64,000 nucleotides of DNA from Sindora glabra (GCA_020226215.1 CM035227.1:23873866-23937865), one strand, 5' to 3'; counted from the first letter of the stretch, positions 41,387-54,590 are shown. The notes: generated from the sequence alone by a model not told the origin. Translations and numbers: made by a program.

Positions 41387-41816
41387 TATAATAATTTCAA
41401 TTATTAAAATCTCGTACGTGATAATTAAAATACCGTAAATATAAAATTTATATTTATTTACTTGATAGATTTGCAATTATAGTTGAACTTAGTGGAAGCT
41501 AACGAATTCTTTTCAATTAGATCTTTCCCTTCATTTTTCTTCTTCATAATGGCTATTAATGGGTAGAAATCGTGTATATGACAAGTGAATAGAGGATCTA
41601 ACTATAATCTTTATTCATAAAATCTCAATAATCCTTTCCATAAAAGGTTTACTGAACTTTTAACTTATACAACTGTTGAAATACACTAACTTTTGTGAAT
41701 ATACTAAATACATATCTTTAAGATCATATTTTTAAATGAGCCTCGTATATATTGTACAGGTAGATTAAATTTTAATTAATTAATTTTATTAAATTAAAAA
41801 TTACTAATTAATAGCA
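41387..41816 (-). repeat. 5' LTR of Copia 2
   Basis: Partner of 34300-34730. The first bases TATAATAATTTCAATTATT correspond to TGTAAGAATATTCAATTATT in the partner, so the terminal TG has been lost here. Confidence 0.82.
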
Positions 41817-42147
41817 AAAAAAAATGCTGTTACGATAATATAATAATAAGTCGTTCTTATAACTAACAAAAAAACTGCAAAAAAACACATGCTCAGCTTG
41901 TCTGACTTCAGCACTAACGCACTGTGTTCACGTGAGTGCGTTTTGCCTGCCCGCGTTTCGAAGTCACAAGATCAGTGATAATCTCACATCCGTACGTTAT
42001 GCATTTCCATGGTTGCCCCACGCCCATTATTGATAATTTCAACCTCAACAGAGACTCATCAACAAAATGAAGCATTAAATCCAGAAAATTAGCAGAGAAT
42101 CAGGACTACGAAATTCACAGAAACTGGCTGGCTAAGACGTTGGGTTC

Positions 42148-44692
42148 TGTAACTCCCTTACTTAATAACGCCTTATTCCTTATTTAATAGATAATTAGCG
42201 CATACTAAAATGCCATTTGCTCCAAATTACTCGGAATATCTCAAATATGCTTATCTCAAACACATGATCAAAAGTCATATAATTACTCACAAGTTCAACT
42301 TTACAAATTGTACATCCATCATATACAATGTCATCAACTATACAAGTATTTACAACGTCAAATACTATTGCCCTTTATCATGAGAGCCCTTGGAAGCATC
42401 ACCTGGAATGGTTAGTCACAATACAGAAAACATGAGAAACAAAGTTTCTCAGTAGCTAACTAGTGTTATAAAAACATTTCAAACCACTCCAGATCCTTAA
42501 GCAATTAAGACATACGTTTCGAAATCCAATAATCATTCATCAACATATTCAATATTATACTATTATAGGAAATACGCATCACACACACAGCAATTCACAA
42601 CAATCATCAAGTCCATTAAAGGACTTATCACAATATCTAGATGGCCATCTCAAACAATCGTACCTAGGCTTCACACAGCATCACGCTGTCTTCCCGGGAT
42701 TCCCGTGCCAAAAGGCCTAACACAGTATCACACTGTCTTCCCGAGGTCCCTAGCCATAGGTACCACAACACTCACAATATCATTCCGGGGACTCGAGCCA
42801 TAGGCCGAACATAGTAATCTACTGTCTTCCCGGAATGCGCACACAGCAATTTCATATTCATTCCATACAATGGCATAAAACACATAAAATCATGTAATTA
42901 GAAAACAAAGCTTAAGGATAAAGCTAGCTACCTTTCACAAGCTTCCAATGTGATGTTCCTTTTTGCTCTCACCAAAAACTCCTTTACCCTTTCTCTTGCC
43001 CTTGCAAGATGGCACTCCTCAGTCTATACAAATACACATCATAACTTATATTAGAACATTATCACTTTCCCTAATCCTCATGTATTCTTTACTTTCTCCA
43101 CCAAATTAAATGCATACTTAGATGCTCTATACTTTACTTTCCAACCTTGAACTAACACATAAGAACATTAGAAAAGGATCCAAGGGCAAAGCCATGCAAA
43201 ACATGAAGGATTAAAGCCAAAAAGATCACTCAGCAAAGAACACGGGGGTACCATACCCCGTGTTCAGGGCCGTGTTTCTCACTGGATGGCTTCAAGGCTT
43301 CACTGGCTTAATCAGAGAAGAACACGGGGGAGAACACGGGCCGTGTTCTACCCCATGTACATCACTGCCCTTCAGTCCTGAGGTAAACACGGGGGAGTGT
43401 TGCACCCCGTGTAGAACACTGATCAGCTTCGACGAGGAACACGGGGTACAACACGGGCCGTGTTCTACCCCGTGTACCTTGCTGATCCTCCGAAAACACA
43501 CTAAACAGCTAAAATTCCTTCCTCCCTTCTTTTCTCATCCATAGTTTTGGCTTCTCAAAAAGGGAAAATGCACACAAACACTTCCACAATCAAAATTTCA
43601 CCTTTCATAGGCTTTATAATTCATAAAACTTATTCTAACTTCACCAACTTAGCCAAGTTCTAAACACATCATGCCCATACTACACATGCATCATTATACC
43701 CTAAAAACCCAGGTGTGTAACCATGATTTCTTGTTGTTTTTACACCAAACCAAAACCATAAATCAACACTACAACATTCAAAACATCATCAAATATGTTC
43801 AAATCCTCCTAAACTCCATGTTCAATTACCCTTAACTTTACCAACTTCAAGATTTCAAGAAAATAAGAAGAGTACATTAAAGAGCTCTTAGAGGAGAGCA
43901 TTTTTACCTCTTAGTGAAACTTGAAAATCCTCACTTGGGACTCCCCAAACTTAACCAAACTTGAGCCTTTCTTCACTCTAAGCACACCAATGGATAGAGC
44001 TTGAGGAGAAGAACAAATTTTCCCTTCTACACCTTAGCTTGAATCTCACTATTTTTAGGTGAAAAAGCTATGAGAAACTTTCTCTCTCTTCCTTCTCTCT
44101 CTCTCTCACGTCTAAGCTTCTTTCATGGAGAAATTCTGCAGCTTTTTTGAAAAAGGAGAAGAGAGAAGACTTTTCAAGAAGCTTCTAGGGCAATTTGGTC
44201 ATTTCTAAGATTCTCAAGGGTATTTTAGTCCTTTTTCACCAAAAGTAAGGCTATTCTTGCCATTAATTTTCTAGCAATGACACTTGTCATAAGTCCATTG
44301 GTCACACTAATTAAAATCACATATTGCACCCCAAACTCTTGGTTATTCATATTAAATTCCAAAGCCTTAATTACTTTCACTTTAACCACACCCGATTCTG
44401 CACTTTTGCAATTTAGTCCATAGGGTTTCTGTCTATTTAAAATTCCTTACACTTTCAGACTCAGAAAACTTCCCTTTTTAGGGTTTCCTAACCTCCTCTG
44501 ATCATTCATACTATTTAGGGAAATTAATTCTTTCCCTACCACCCCTTTTTCTCTCAAAATTTCGTTTACCTTATACTTAAGTTCCTTTGACCTAAAATTC
44601 ACCCACCAGACTAATTCAATCATGCTCTTCGTTTCTACCGCCTCAGAAATTAAAGATTCAAAATAATAGAATTGAAAATTCGGGACATTACA
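42148..44692. mobile_element. Solo LTR, probably Ty3-gypsy type, 2.5 kb
   Basis: Begins TGTAACTCCC, ends GGGACATTACA, and is flanked by perfect GGTTC duplications (42143-42147 and 44693-44697). Removing it with one GGTTC joins FTSH4 intron 1 sequence as it runs in copy C. No gag or pol frame is inside. The start and end, inverted versions of TGTAA(C/T), are typical of long gypsy LTRs in plants. A solo LTR arises by recombination between the two LTRs of a full element. Orientation is not decided. Confidence 0.85.
43236..43492. repeat. Palindromic ACACGGG...CCGTGT cluster in the solo LTR
   Basis: GC-rich dyads built from GAACACGGGG and CCCCGTGTTC phrases recur about four times (around 43239, 43321, 43386 and 43437), including GAACACGGGCCGTGTTC-like perfect palindromes. 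The open frames read here on both strands are a by-product of the repeats. Confidence 0.85.
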
Positions 44693-44814
44693 GGTTCAAC
44701 CGACTACGAGTATGAGAATAAATTGAAAATCCAGCAAGAACGTGCGTAACATCAGCTTGCATAAAGATTCAAGATTTACGAACTAACCTGCGTTATCAGA
44801 CGCCTCAAATCCAT

Positions 44815-45790
44815 GTCCTGTTGAGAGACCGAACAATGTCCCAACAACATTTTTCTACAATAGACAACAAAGTAAGAAAAGTAACGGTAAGTTGAATTCA
44901 AGAGCTTCGTAGGCTTAGGTTATGAACGAAGGAACTAAGGATTAACGAAACAGGAACTCGAGAAGTGTAGTAATGCAGCTCTGCATTTTTTCCAATTTTT
45001 TCGGATACACACCAATTATAAACTAGTTAACTTCTAGTTCATGTACTACTGATTGTAGTAAACTTTTTTCTTTACTTTTGACTTTTATTTTCCCTTCTTT
45101 GTGCACATTGTGAGATTATGTTTCCTACTACCCTAATTTATATAATTATATCAATGAAGTGGATTTTACAAAAACGTTATAACTTAAGAGCATTGCTATA
45201 GTACCGACAAAAGAGGTACAAAATCAAGCTCCCAATTTTCAGAATACAATCATATTCATTAATTGATTGTTTAATTGTCAAAATTGACCCTTCAAATTAA
45301 TTTATTGATATCATGTCGTACATAAATTTGGCTCTCAATTTCGAAGCAAACAGCATTTTTCGTTCTATTAATGCTTGTATGTTTCATTTCACGTTATTAA
45401 GCTTTTTTTAGAATAATACGGTGTTTCCACGCCTTGTTTCCTAATTTTATTTTCTCATCTTTAATTCAATTCTTTAAATGATTTAATAACTAATGCATTT
45501 CTTTTGTTTTAAAATTTTAAAATATAAACATATATCATCTTTTTGTGTAGGAATTATATATATGTGTTTACTATCTTTTATGCTATAATATTAGTAATAT
45601 TTAAATAATGCCAATAAATATATTTAAAATTTTTAAATAATATAATTATACTAAAAATTACATAGTGGCTTAAATATAGATGGTATAATGTTCTTGGAAT
45701 TTTAAAATTTTGAAAAAAAAATATCTCACCCCATACTATAATTGTTCGAAGTTAAAGAAATAAATTATTAAAAATTTACAAAAAATAGTA
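44815..45790. other. Upstream of FTSH4 copy B, then AT-rich intergenic DNA
   Basis: 44815-45060 keeps the sequence upstream of FTSH4 exon 1 (ATGCAGCTCTGCATTTTTTCC, then CCAATTA...TTAACTTCTAG), which is also seen in copy C at about 60235-60302. The rest has no recognisable feature. Confidence 0.6.
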
Positions 45791-45795
45791 CATTT

Positions 45796-46273
45796 TGTTG
45801 TATTTAAAAATAAAATAATTAATTTTATTAGAAATATTATATATATTAGCATTAATTAATTATTAAAATATTTATTTAAATAATTAATTTTATATTTTAA
45901 CATTAAACATAGAATAGATCGGACCCTAGTTTAATGTGTATGATCCGTGATAGGTTGGATTATGCACAAACTTATATGGATAAAGGTCCCAACCTACAGC
46001 CCTTTAGTGGTTAGTAGTTTCCTATCACAAATCTGACCTTAAATAAAGATATCAGGGTTATTATTTGATATTGAAAAATAAGGATTCTCACTCCTAAAAA
46101 TTTTCTCTCCCTTTTCTCTCTATCTTGATAACCTAATGGGCGAAATAGGTTGTAATTCTACTCATCATCATCATTCAGATCAGTCATGACCTCATCAAAT
46201 TATGCTCCAGATACGCTCATAATTTTGTTATGATCAATTATATATTTTAAAATTTTAATTCATACTTCCAACA
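45796..46273 (+). repeat. 5' LTR of Copia 3 (478 bp)
   Basis: Begins TGTTGTATTT and ends TTCCAACA. Same length as the 3' LTR at 51338-51815. Confidence 0.93.
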
Positions 46274-46274
46274 A

Positions 46275-46287
46275 TTAGTATCAGAGC
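46275..46287 (+). other. Copia 3 primer-binding site
   Basis: TTAGTATCAGAGC directly after the LTR, one base from TTGGTATCAGAGC, complementary to initiator tRNA-Met. Confidence 0.88.
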
Positions 46288-46867
46288 AATGTTGATGCAT
46301 GAATTTATCTGATTATGAGCAATTTTAATTCTCTTGGCAAAATTCATAAATTTTTTTCCTTCTTTCTTTTTCGATTTATGAAACCCTTGAAATTGGAATT
46401 TTTTTTTATCCTAAGATAATTTGGAATTCTGATTGTATGGATGTGTAAAATATCATGTTATTGCTAGATTACATTTTAATTTTATGATTGTTATGAATCA
46501 AAGGAATGAAAAATTTGGAACTGAGGATTTTAATTTTGGAACAATTTGGATCTGTTTTTCTTTTAATTAAATATTGAATCTTGATCTCAAATGCATCGAG
46601 AATATTATTATGTTATTTGATTGCATTAAATTTATGATTATTGTGGATTAGTTTAAATTTTTCTTAGAAAATTTATGAACATAACTATACGATTTTGAAG
46701 CTTTTCCTTCTGATTAATATATGAATTTATGTTAAAAATAGGCTAGATATAATTTTTTGGTATTAAAAGAGGTTAAAAATAAATTTTTTGGAGCTTGAAA
46801 GCCATTAATGGCCGAAAAATCAGCAATATAAATGAACCGGACAAAGAAGGAAGATGAGAGGTTACTG

Positions 46868-47160
46868 CTGAATGCACGCGTGTGATCCACGTGCTGGTTG
46901 GGCATGTGAAACACACGTGCCATAAGATGAACGGTTCTATCAGCACATGATATACACGCGCCAGTTAGCGCATGTAATACATGCGCATGCCAGATCAGTT
47001 TGACTTTGACCAGATGGCTGATCAGGCACGAGCCACACGCGTGTTGGCGGGTGAGAGTCACGCGCCTGCCAGTTGGCCTATCCGTGCTAAAATCAAGCCC
47101 ACACCCTGGCTTACGCGCGTGTTGGCGCATGTGTTCCACGTGCTAGGCCTTTTTGGGCCC
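46868..47160. repeat. GC-rich island of CACGTG/ACGCGT-type repeats in the Copia 3 leader
   Basis: About 300 bases with repeated phrases such as CACGCGTG, CCACGTGCT, CATGTG-AACACACGTGCCA, CATGTAATACATGCGCATGCCA and CGCGTGTTGGCG. They are imperfect repeats of roughly 45 bases between the primer-binding site and gag. Neighbouring sequence is strongly A/T-rich. The two opposite open frames here are not genes. Confidence 0.8.
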
Positions 47161-47876
47161 AGTTTTGAGCCACTTATGTGAAATTTTATTTTCTACCTTC
47201 ATGTAATTTTTTCAAAATTTTTTGGGGCCAATAAGTATTTATTTTGAATTTTGCAAGATTTGTATTGTATAAAAATACATTTTATTGATGGAATTTTGGC
47301 CTGAAAAAATTCATGAACATTATTCATATTTTTTCTGAATTTGGTGAGTTGTCACTCTCTCTAGTTATGAGTATAACTATATTAAATAAGTTTTGAGTCC
47401 TTAATTATGAAATCTTATACATACATGGATACTTAAAATTTTTTAATTCACACCAATGATGGATAAAGGATATAATAAGACCATTTTTCATAAAATACTA
47501 TCCTTCTAAAATATTTAGGAACATATTGCATTGATGATGAATACACTCCATCGGTGTGACATTATTAATGTAATTTTAGGATTTAGACTCCTTAAAATAA
47601 GCATACAGCAATTATAATATTTCAATATTTCTTATACCTTATCGGTATGACTATATTGATTACATTCTTGTATGGACTCTTATACAAGCCAAGTCATATG
47701 GTAAATGTATTTTTTATATCATTTTGTTAAATAGTTGTTTGACTAATTTGTTTAATTGGAAATCTTATGTTATAATTATGTTATGCACACATAATTAATA
47801 ATTTCCCAATCTTATGCATCAGTCTCAGTCTTTTAATAACTATCTGTAAGAAGGACTCTTAATAGAATAGATTATG

Positions 47877-48640
47877 ATGAATGGAGAGAGTCTTTGAATA
47901 TGTAGCTGACAATTTCTAAGGAGGATTTAACTCTTAGAGAACTAAAGTCGGCTGATCTCTTATCTAAATCTAATACTACAGATAAAACTTATTACAAACA
48001 ATGGTATGAATCGAATCAGATTTGTTTAGCAGTGATTAAGTTTACTATTAAAAAGGGAATTAGAGAGAGTATCCCAGATAAGGACATTGTTGTGGAGTAC
48101 ATGCAAGCTATTGGTGAAAAATTCAAGAAGCTTGATAAAACTTAGAAAGTCTACTACCTCTCTATGTTTGATAACACTTGTTATAATGGAATTTCAAGCG
48201 TCAGAGAGCACATCATGAAAATGATTCATTACTACAATAAGTTAAGATCATACAATGTTGATCTAGAAAATAGTACTTTGGTCTATAGAGTTCTTCAGTC
48301 ATTGCCAGCTGAATATAGTTACTTGAGAGCTTCATATAATTCACAAGAAGGAGAGTGAACAATAGACTAGATGATTCTATAATAACTCAAGAGGAGGAGA
48401 CTATGAAAAGTAATCCACAACCACATTCCATCAACTACTTATCTCAGGACTCCTACAATAAGTCAAGTGGAAATGATAAAAGAGGAAAGAAACCAGAGAC
48501 ACAAATATTTGGAAAGCCTAAGTTCAAGAAAAGTGGTGATAAAGGTAAAGGACAACAAAAGAAATTTAAGGGCAAGTGCAATTATTGCAAGATCCCTGAA
48601 CAGAAAAAATCTCTATGTTATAATTAAGCATAAACAACCT
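47877..48640 (+). pseudogene. Copia 3 gag relic
   Basis: One plus-strand frame reads through scattered stops with Copia gag features (WYESNQICLAVIKFTI, FKKLDKT, LSMFDNTCYNG, then LRASYNSQEGE). A following frame (48355-48627) carries a Lys-rich segment and an incomplete zinc knuckle, CNYCK...C, without the expected histidine. Confidence 0.85.
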
Positions 48641-49179
48641 AGAATGAGTTAGAATTCTTCCATTTTATGGAATCAATTTTAGGCCATTTTTCTAAAGAGA
48701 GATTATAAAGATTGGTAAAACAAATGTGTGTTGTTAAACTTAGATTTCTCATATTTTTTAAAACTTTTAAGTGTGGGGTTGTAAAGTAGAGATGGGACCA
48801 TATAATCCCTAGTTGAAGAAATTAGATTCTAGAACAATCAGTGAGTTCTTCATTAAGTACTGAATTGGATCAAGAGGTTATAGATTTTATTATCCCACTT
48901 ATAGTACTAAGATAATTAAGTTTGATTGGACATTTTATTTTGATGATGACTTGGATAATGGGAGTTCGATGCTTAGGGCTATTAATTTAGGTGACAAGGC
49001 CACCATTCTACCTATACCTATTTTGATTCCCTCACTATTAGAGGAGATAATGTTGATAGTTCAGTTCATATAAATAAAGATCCTCATGTTTAAGAACCTA
49101 ATCAACTAGCCATTGAGTTTAGATGAACTCAAAGAGTTCAAAGGCTTATAATACCAAATGACTATATTGTGTACTTGTA

Positions 49180-50110
49180 AGAATTTTAATAAATTTAATG
49201 GAGTAATTTTGTCATCTTAGTACTTTATATTGATGATGTTTTGCTAGCTAGTAACTTGATCTTTTTCTAGATAAGTCAAAAATGCATGTTATCATGACAT
49301 TTTGATCTTTAGCAAAACATCTTTTATTTTAAAATTTAGATCTATCGTGACAGAACTCATAGTATTTTAGGGTTTGTACCAAGCTAATTTGATTGAACAG
49401 ATGCTTGAAAGATTTAAAATGGATACCTATGCATCTAGTCCAACACCTACTTAGAAAGACGATATGTTGTCTCAATCATATTGCCCTCAAGCTTGAAAGG
49501 GCTAAAATAGATAAGATTCTTTACACTTCCGCTATTAGTAATCTTATAAATGCACAAGTCTGCATTCGTTTAGATATAGCTTTTGCTATTAGTGTTCTTA
49601 GAATATACTTAAGTGATCCTAAGATGGATCATTGGAAAGCGGTCAAGAAAGTAATGAAGTATTTTTTAAGATACTAAGAATCATATGTTAACTTATAAAC
49701 AATCTAATATTACTTGAGAGTATTAGTTATTCAGATTTTGATTATGTCTTATACATAGATGATTATAAGTTAACATCTGAATACATCTTTATGATCTTTG
49801 GAAGAGCTGTTTCATGAAAAAGTGTTAAACAAACACTCACAGCTACCTTAACTATGGAAGCAGAGTTTATCGCATGTTATAAGGCCACTTGTCAGGCTAT
49901 ACAGTTGAGGAACATGATACCTAGCATGCAATTGGTTAATTCTATATCACGATCTCTATTAAATTTTATTGCAATAATTCTCCTGCTATGTGCTTCTCTC
50001 AAAACCACAAGAATTCTAGTCATATTGAATATTTTGATGGTAAACTTATGTTCATTAGAGAGAGAAGATTGTTGAATCTCGAAATCGCATTGAACATAGT
50101 CCTAGTAGAG
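49180..50110 (+). pseudogene. Copia 3 reverse transcriptase end and RNase H relic
   Basis: About 49205 reads LVILVLYIDDVLLASN, keeping a YIDD catalytic motif. 49393-49677 reads the connection region (AQVCIRLDIAFAISVLR), and 49854-50075 starts MEAEFIACYKATCQAIQLRN, the RNase H segment. Frameshifts and stops separate the pieces. Confidence 0.85.
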
Positions 50111-50376
50111 ACATGCTAGGGATCCGTTAACTTAAGGCTTACCTATAGGAGTATTTAAAACTAAGTAACTCATATGAGTCTTATTAAATCTTTTGATGAA
50201 GTTTTAGTTTAGTGAGAGTATAAGATATGCTCATTTTATTTTGTTGATGTTTGTGACCAGTAATTACTCATGTTGAAATATTGGTGATATATTTTATACA
50301 TATATAAATCATTGGCTTCCTTATCAGATTCAATGATTTTGAGTTATTTCTCTTATGAGTTATGGTTAAAAGACTA

Positions 50377-51476
50377 ATCTTATGTATATCCAATTCCTTT
50401 GAGATTATGAGATATTAATTTTATATCACTTATTTTCCTATCGGATTTTGTGATTCTGTATGATCTCATTCCACTAATGTAATCGTTGCTCAGTTTGGAC
50501 GTTAAAACATTGGTAATATGTTTTATACATATATATAAATCATTTGTTTCCCTATCGAATTCAATGATTTTGAGTTGTTTCTCTTCTGAGTTGTAGTTGA
50601 AAGACTAAACTTTATTCTGTTCTTTTCATATTATAAGACATTATATCACTTATCTCCCTATTGGATTCAGTGATTTTGTGTGCTCTTATTATTTGAATTA
50701 AGTTTATAGCTTAATGTATAACTAATTACTTAATTATTGATATTTCAATTATTTCATATAATTAATTAATACTATCCAAGTGGGAGATTGTTGTATTTAA
50801 AAATAAAATAATTAATTTTATTAGAAATATTATATGGATTAACATTAATTAATTATTGAAATATTTATTTACGTAATTAGTTTTATATTTTAATATTAAG
50901 CATAGAACAGATAAGGCCCTAGTTTAATCTTATATATATTCAATTCCTTTCGGATTATGAGACATTAATTTTATATCACTTGTTTCCCTATCGGATTCAG
51001 TGATTCTGTATGATCTCATTCTACTAATGTAATCGTTGCTCAGTTTGGATGTTAAAACATTAGTAATATATTTTATACATATATATAAATCATTTATTTC
51101 CCTATCGAATTCAATGATTTTAAGTTGTTTCTCTTCTGAGCTGTAGTTGAAAGACTAAACTTTATTCTATTCCTTTTATATTATAAGACATTATATCACT
51201 TATCTCCTATCAGATTCAGTGATTTTGTGTACTCTTATTATTTGAATTAAGTTTATAACTTAATGTATAACTAATTACTTAATTATTGATATTTCAATTA
51301 TTTCATATAATTAATTAATGCTATCCAAGTGGGAGATTGTTGTATTTAAAAATAAAATAATTAATTTTATTAGAAATATTATATGGATTAACATTAATTA
51401 ATTATTAAAATATTTATTTACATAATTAGTTTTATGTTTTAATATTAAGCATAGAACAGATAAAGCCCTAGTTTAA
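50377..51476 (+). repeat. Tandem duplication of 550 bp spanning the Copia 3 3' end
   Basis: 50377-50926 and 50927-51476 align with an offset of 550 bases. Each unit holds the region before the polypurine tract, the tract itself (CCAAGTGGGAGAT at about 50775 and 51325) and the first part of the LTR. The element therefore has a truncated extra LTR start inside it. Confidence 0.9.
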
Positions 51477-51815
51477 TGTGTATGATCCGTGATAGGTTGG
51501 ATTATGCACAAGTGCATATGAGTAAAGGTCCCAACCTACAGCCCTTTAGTAGTCAGTAGTTTTCTATCACAAGTCTGACCTTAAATAAAGAGATCAAGGT
51601 TATTATTTGATACTGAAAAATAAGGATTCCTACTTCTAAAAATTTTTTCTCCCTTTTTTCTCTATCTTAATAACGTAAAGGGCGAAGTAAGTTGCAATTC
51701 TATTCATTATCATCATTCAAATCAGTCATAGTCTCATCAAATTATGTTTCAGGTGCGCTCATAATTTTGTTATGATCAAATATATATTTTAAAATTTTAA
51801 TTCATATTGCCAACA
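51338..51815 (+). repeat. 3' LTR of Copia 3 (478 bp)
   Basis: Partner of 45796-46273, followed by the target duplication CATTT. Confidence 0.93.
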
Positions 51816-51820
51816 CATTT

Positions 51821-53262
51821 AACGTCGAATTTTACACCAAATGCTAATACATGTTATTATCATTTTAAATTTTCTATGCATAATATTTTATCTCTATAAA
51901 ATTTGTATCATAAAAAAATATTATTTAATCATACTTAGATAAAATTTATATTCAACTTTCTACCACTTCAATTTTATGCCTTGAGCACTGAATTCTAGAT
52001 CCATCCTCAAAGTATCAAATATTATAATATTAAAAAGTATACATAATTAATATTTATTTTAATTAAAGAAAAGTGTGAAATACCTTATCAATTTTGAAAT
52101 AATTCCATTTTATTTCTTAGTATGAAAACTTGCAACACGAAAAGAAAATTAGATACTTACAAATTAAAGTCTTTAGCTAGAGAAAACTTTTAATTAACAA
52201 TCATACCTACATCACTAAGCATTTTGTTAAATTACTTAATTTTTTAGAAGTCTTTTAATTAACAATGTATATTGATTTATTACAACATTTTATGCATAAT
52301 TTTTATATTATATAATTAATAGATATTAAGTTAAATATATATAAAATTTTAATTAAATAGTTTCGAAATATATTTATATACTATTCAAATAGAGTTTAAT
52401 CGCTATCATGCATCATCCTACGATGCATTGTCTTACCATATGGCACCACGAAGTTTGCCACGCTAAAAAAAACTAAAATTATGTTGTCGTTGGCTAAATC
52501 AAACTCACAAACTCTACTATCAAATCATTATTTATTATCACTAGACCAATCACTTTAATAAGATTAAGTACTCTTACAATTTTTCATTACAATAAATAAT
52601 ATATAATTTTTATCAAACTTAAAAATATAGTTATTTATAGATACATGTTATAGCTATTAATTAATATTAATAAAAAATATTTTCAATTTTCAATTTTTTC
52701 ATCAATAAGAAATTCAATCTTTATCTTCATATTATTTTATTTTCTAATGATATTAAAAACATATATATTTATTAAGTTTTAAACTTTTTTAACTTTATCC
52801 TTGTTTTTACCTCTTCTTTTAAAGGTTTTATAATGGTTTCTAATTTTATTATATTTATATATAACATATGATGATGTAAATAGATTCAATCTAATTTTAA
52901 TTTTATAGTAAATTAAATACAAGTTCATACAAATAAAATAATATACAATGACATTATAATTTTTTATTTAAAAAATTATATAATTTAATAAAATAATTAA
53001 TTAAGTAAATAATACTTGTGACATTGCAATTTTTTTATAGTTTAGAAGTTTTATTTATGAATTTTCAAAGTTAATGAGATAAAATTTAACAACTTCAAAA
53101 TTGAATGAAATGTTTTACAATTTTCTCTTTTAATTATAATAATATTTTATTATTTTTGAGACTTTTAATTGCTATGAAACAAGATAATGTATATATTTAC
53201 ATCTCAAAATTAAAAAAAAAAAGAAACTTTTTTATTTATTAGATTATTAATAAAAATCTTGT

Positions 53263-53331
<69 letters not shown>

Positions 53332-54040
53332 TTAACAAGGGGTGAAACACCGCCCTATTATAGTAAATCTTAATAACGTGAAAAGAAACATAATAATATA
53401 GCTTACTATGTGGCATCTATTGACGCCGTGCTTGGAGCAGCTCGTTTGATTAGCGGGCTGCAGGTTGGCACATTTGTCGGCAGGTCTGTGCGGAACCACA
53501 ATACTAAATTTGAGATTCGTTAAAATGCTGGTTAAATTTGACCGGATTTGCGTCGGTTGCACGGAGCAATCAGTGGATGGAGCCGGCCGACCATATATGA
53601 TTTTTTTAATTTTTTAATTTTTATATAAGTTTAAATTGTTAACTCATGTAAAATTACACTTTTTTTCTTATTTTTTATTATATAAGATTATGTTATAAAT
53701 TATTTCTGAATAATATTTTTATTTTATAAATATCTTATTATTTATATTATGTATACATAAATTTTTTTAAAATTATATATAGATTTCAAATTTAAATATA
53801 TCATGACTTATTTATCAATGGATAAATAATATTTTGACATAATCTTAAAATTTTTATTATTTAAAATTTTAAAATATTTAAAAAAACCTCACAAAACCTG
53901 TTTAGCCATGAATTTTTTTAGGATTGAATTAGAACCCTCAATATAATAAATTGTAAAGTATGAAAGCCGGCTCGCCCGTTCCCACTTCTAGCAGTGCTGC
54001 AGCAAAGCCAAGATTGCTTAGCATCAAATTTTCGTTCATG
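51821..54040. other. Intergenic AT-rich DNA
   Basis: No gene recognised. 52440-52740 on the minus strand matches the dispersed repeat of 29840-30345. 53268-53326 is an (AT)n run. 53400-53590 is a GC-richer patch with no assignable coding pattern. Confidence 0.6.
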
Positions 54041-54059
54041 TATTTTTTGTGATGCACTC

Positions 54060-54590
<531 letters not shown>

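Larger units (their letters stand above)
34300..41816 (-). mobile_element. Ty1-copia retrotransposon 2, in intron 1 of FTSH4 copy B
   Basis: Similar LTRs lie at 34300-34730 and 41387-41816, with minus-strand Copia relics between. Many stops and frameshifts are present, more than in Copia 1. A primer-binding-site remnant (minus strand TGATATCAGAGTTT) follows the 5' LTR. I could not find a matching target duplication. The left flank fits copy A intron 1, while the right flank shows an A-run and probably a small deletion. Confidence 0.85.
32149..44814 (-). pseudogene. FTSH4-like: FTSH4-type mitochondrial AAA protease, copy B (pseudogene with two LTR insertions)
   Basis: Relics in gene order: exon 1 at 44788-44814 (MDLRRLITQ, with intact donor), part of exon 4 at about 34029-34130 (ends ALIEDKGYSKG), exon 5 at 33794-33920, exon 6 at about 33106-33575 and exon 7 at 32149-32974. 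Exons 2 and 3 and the front of exon 4 are missing. Lesions: the P-loop reads GRPGSEKT (third glycine to glutamate); the exon 6 acceptor side is deleted; the zinc motif reads HKGGH, losing the catalytic glutamate; a stop precedes the final VGS; several frameshifts lie in exon 7. Intron 1 holds a Copia element (34300-41816) and a solo LTR (42148-44692), which stretch a gene of about 3.5 kb to 12.7 kb. It cannot make an active protease. Confidence 0.9.
45796..51815 (+). mobile_element. Ty1-copia retrotransposon 3 (plus strand, internally deleted)
   Basis: Equal-length LTRs (478 bp) lie at 45796-46273 and 51338-51815, flanked by perfect five-base duplications CATTT (45791-45795 and 51816-51820). 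The primer-binding site TTAGTATCAGAGC follows the 5' LTR, and the polypurine tract CCAAGTGGGAGAT precedes the 3' LTR. Gag is mostly present in a frame with stops. Integrase and most of the reverse transcriptase are missing, and only the end of the reverse transcriptase and RNase H remain. It is non-autonomous. Confidence 0.93.

Noticed and set aside
43260..43544. Cys/His-rich open frames on both strands (HGVEHGPCSTPC-like repeats)
   Set aside because: They arise from the palindromic GC-rich repeats in the solo LTR. The opposite-strand frames are mirror products of the dyads, not a repeat protein.
46732..47181. Opposite open frames of 66 and 135 codons
   Set aside because: They cover the GC-rich repeat island of the Copia 3 leader and have no family resemblance. 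The repeats explain the open length.
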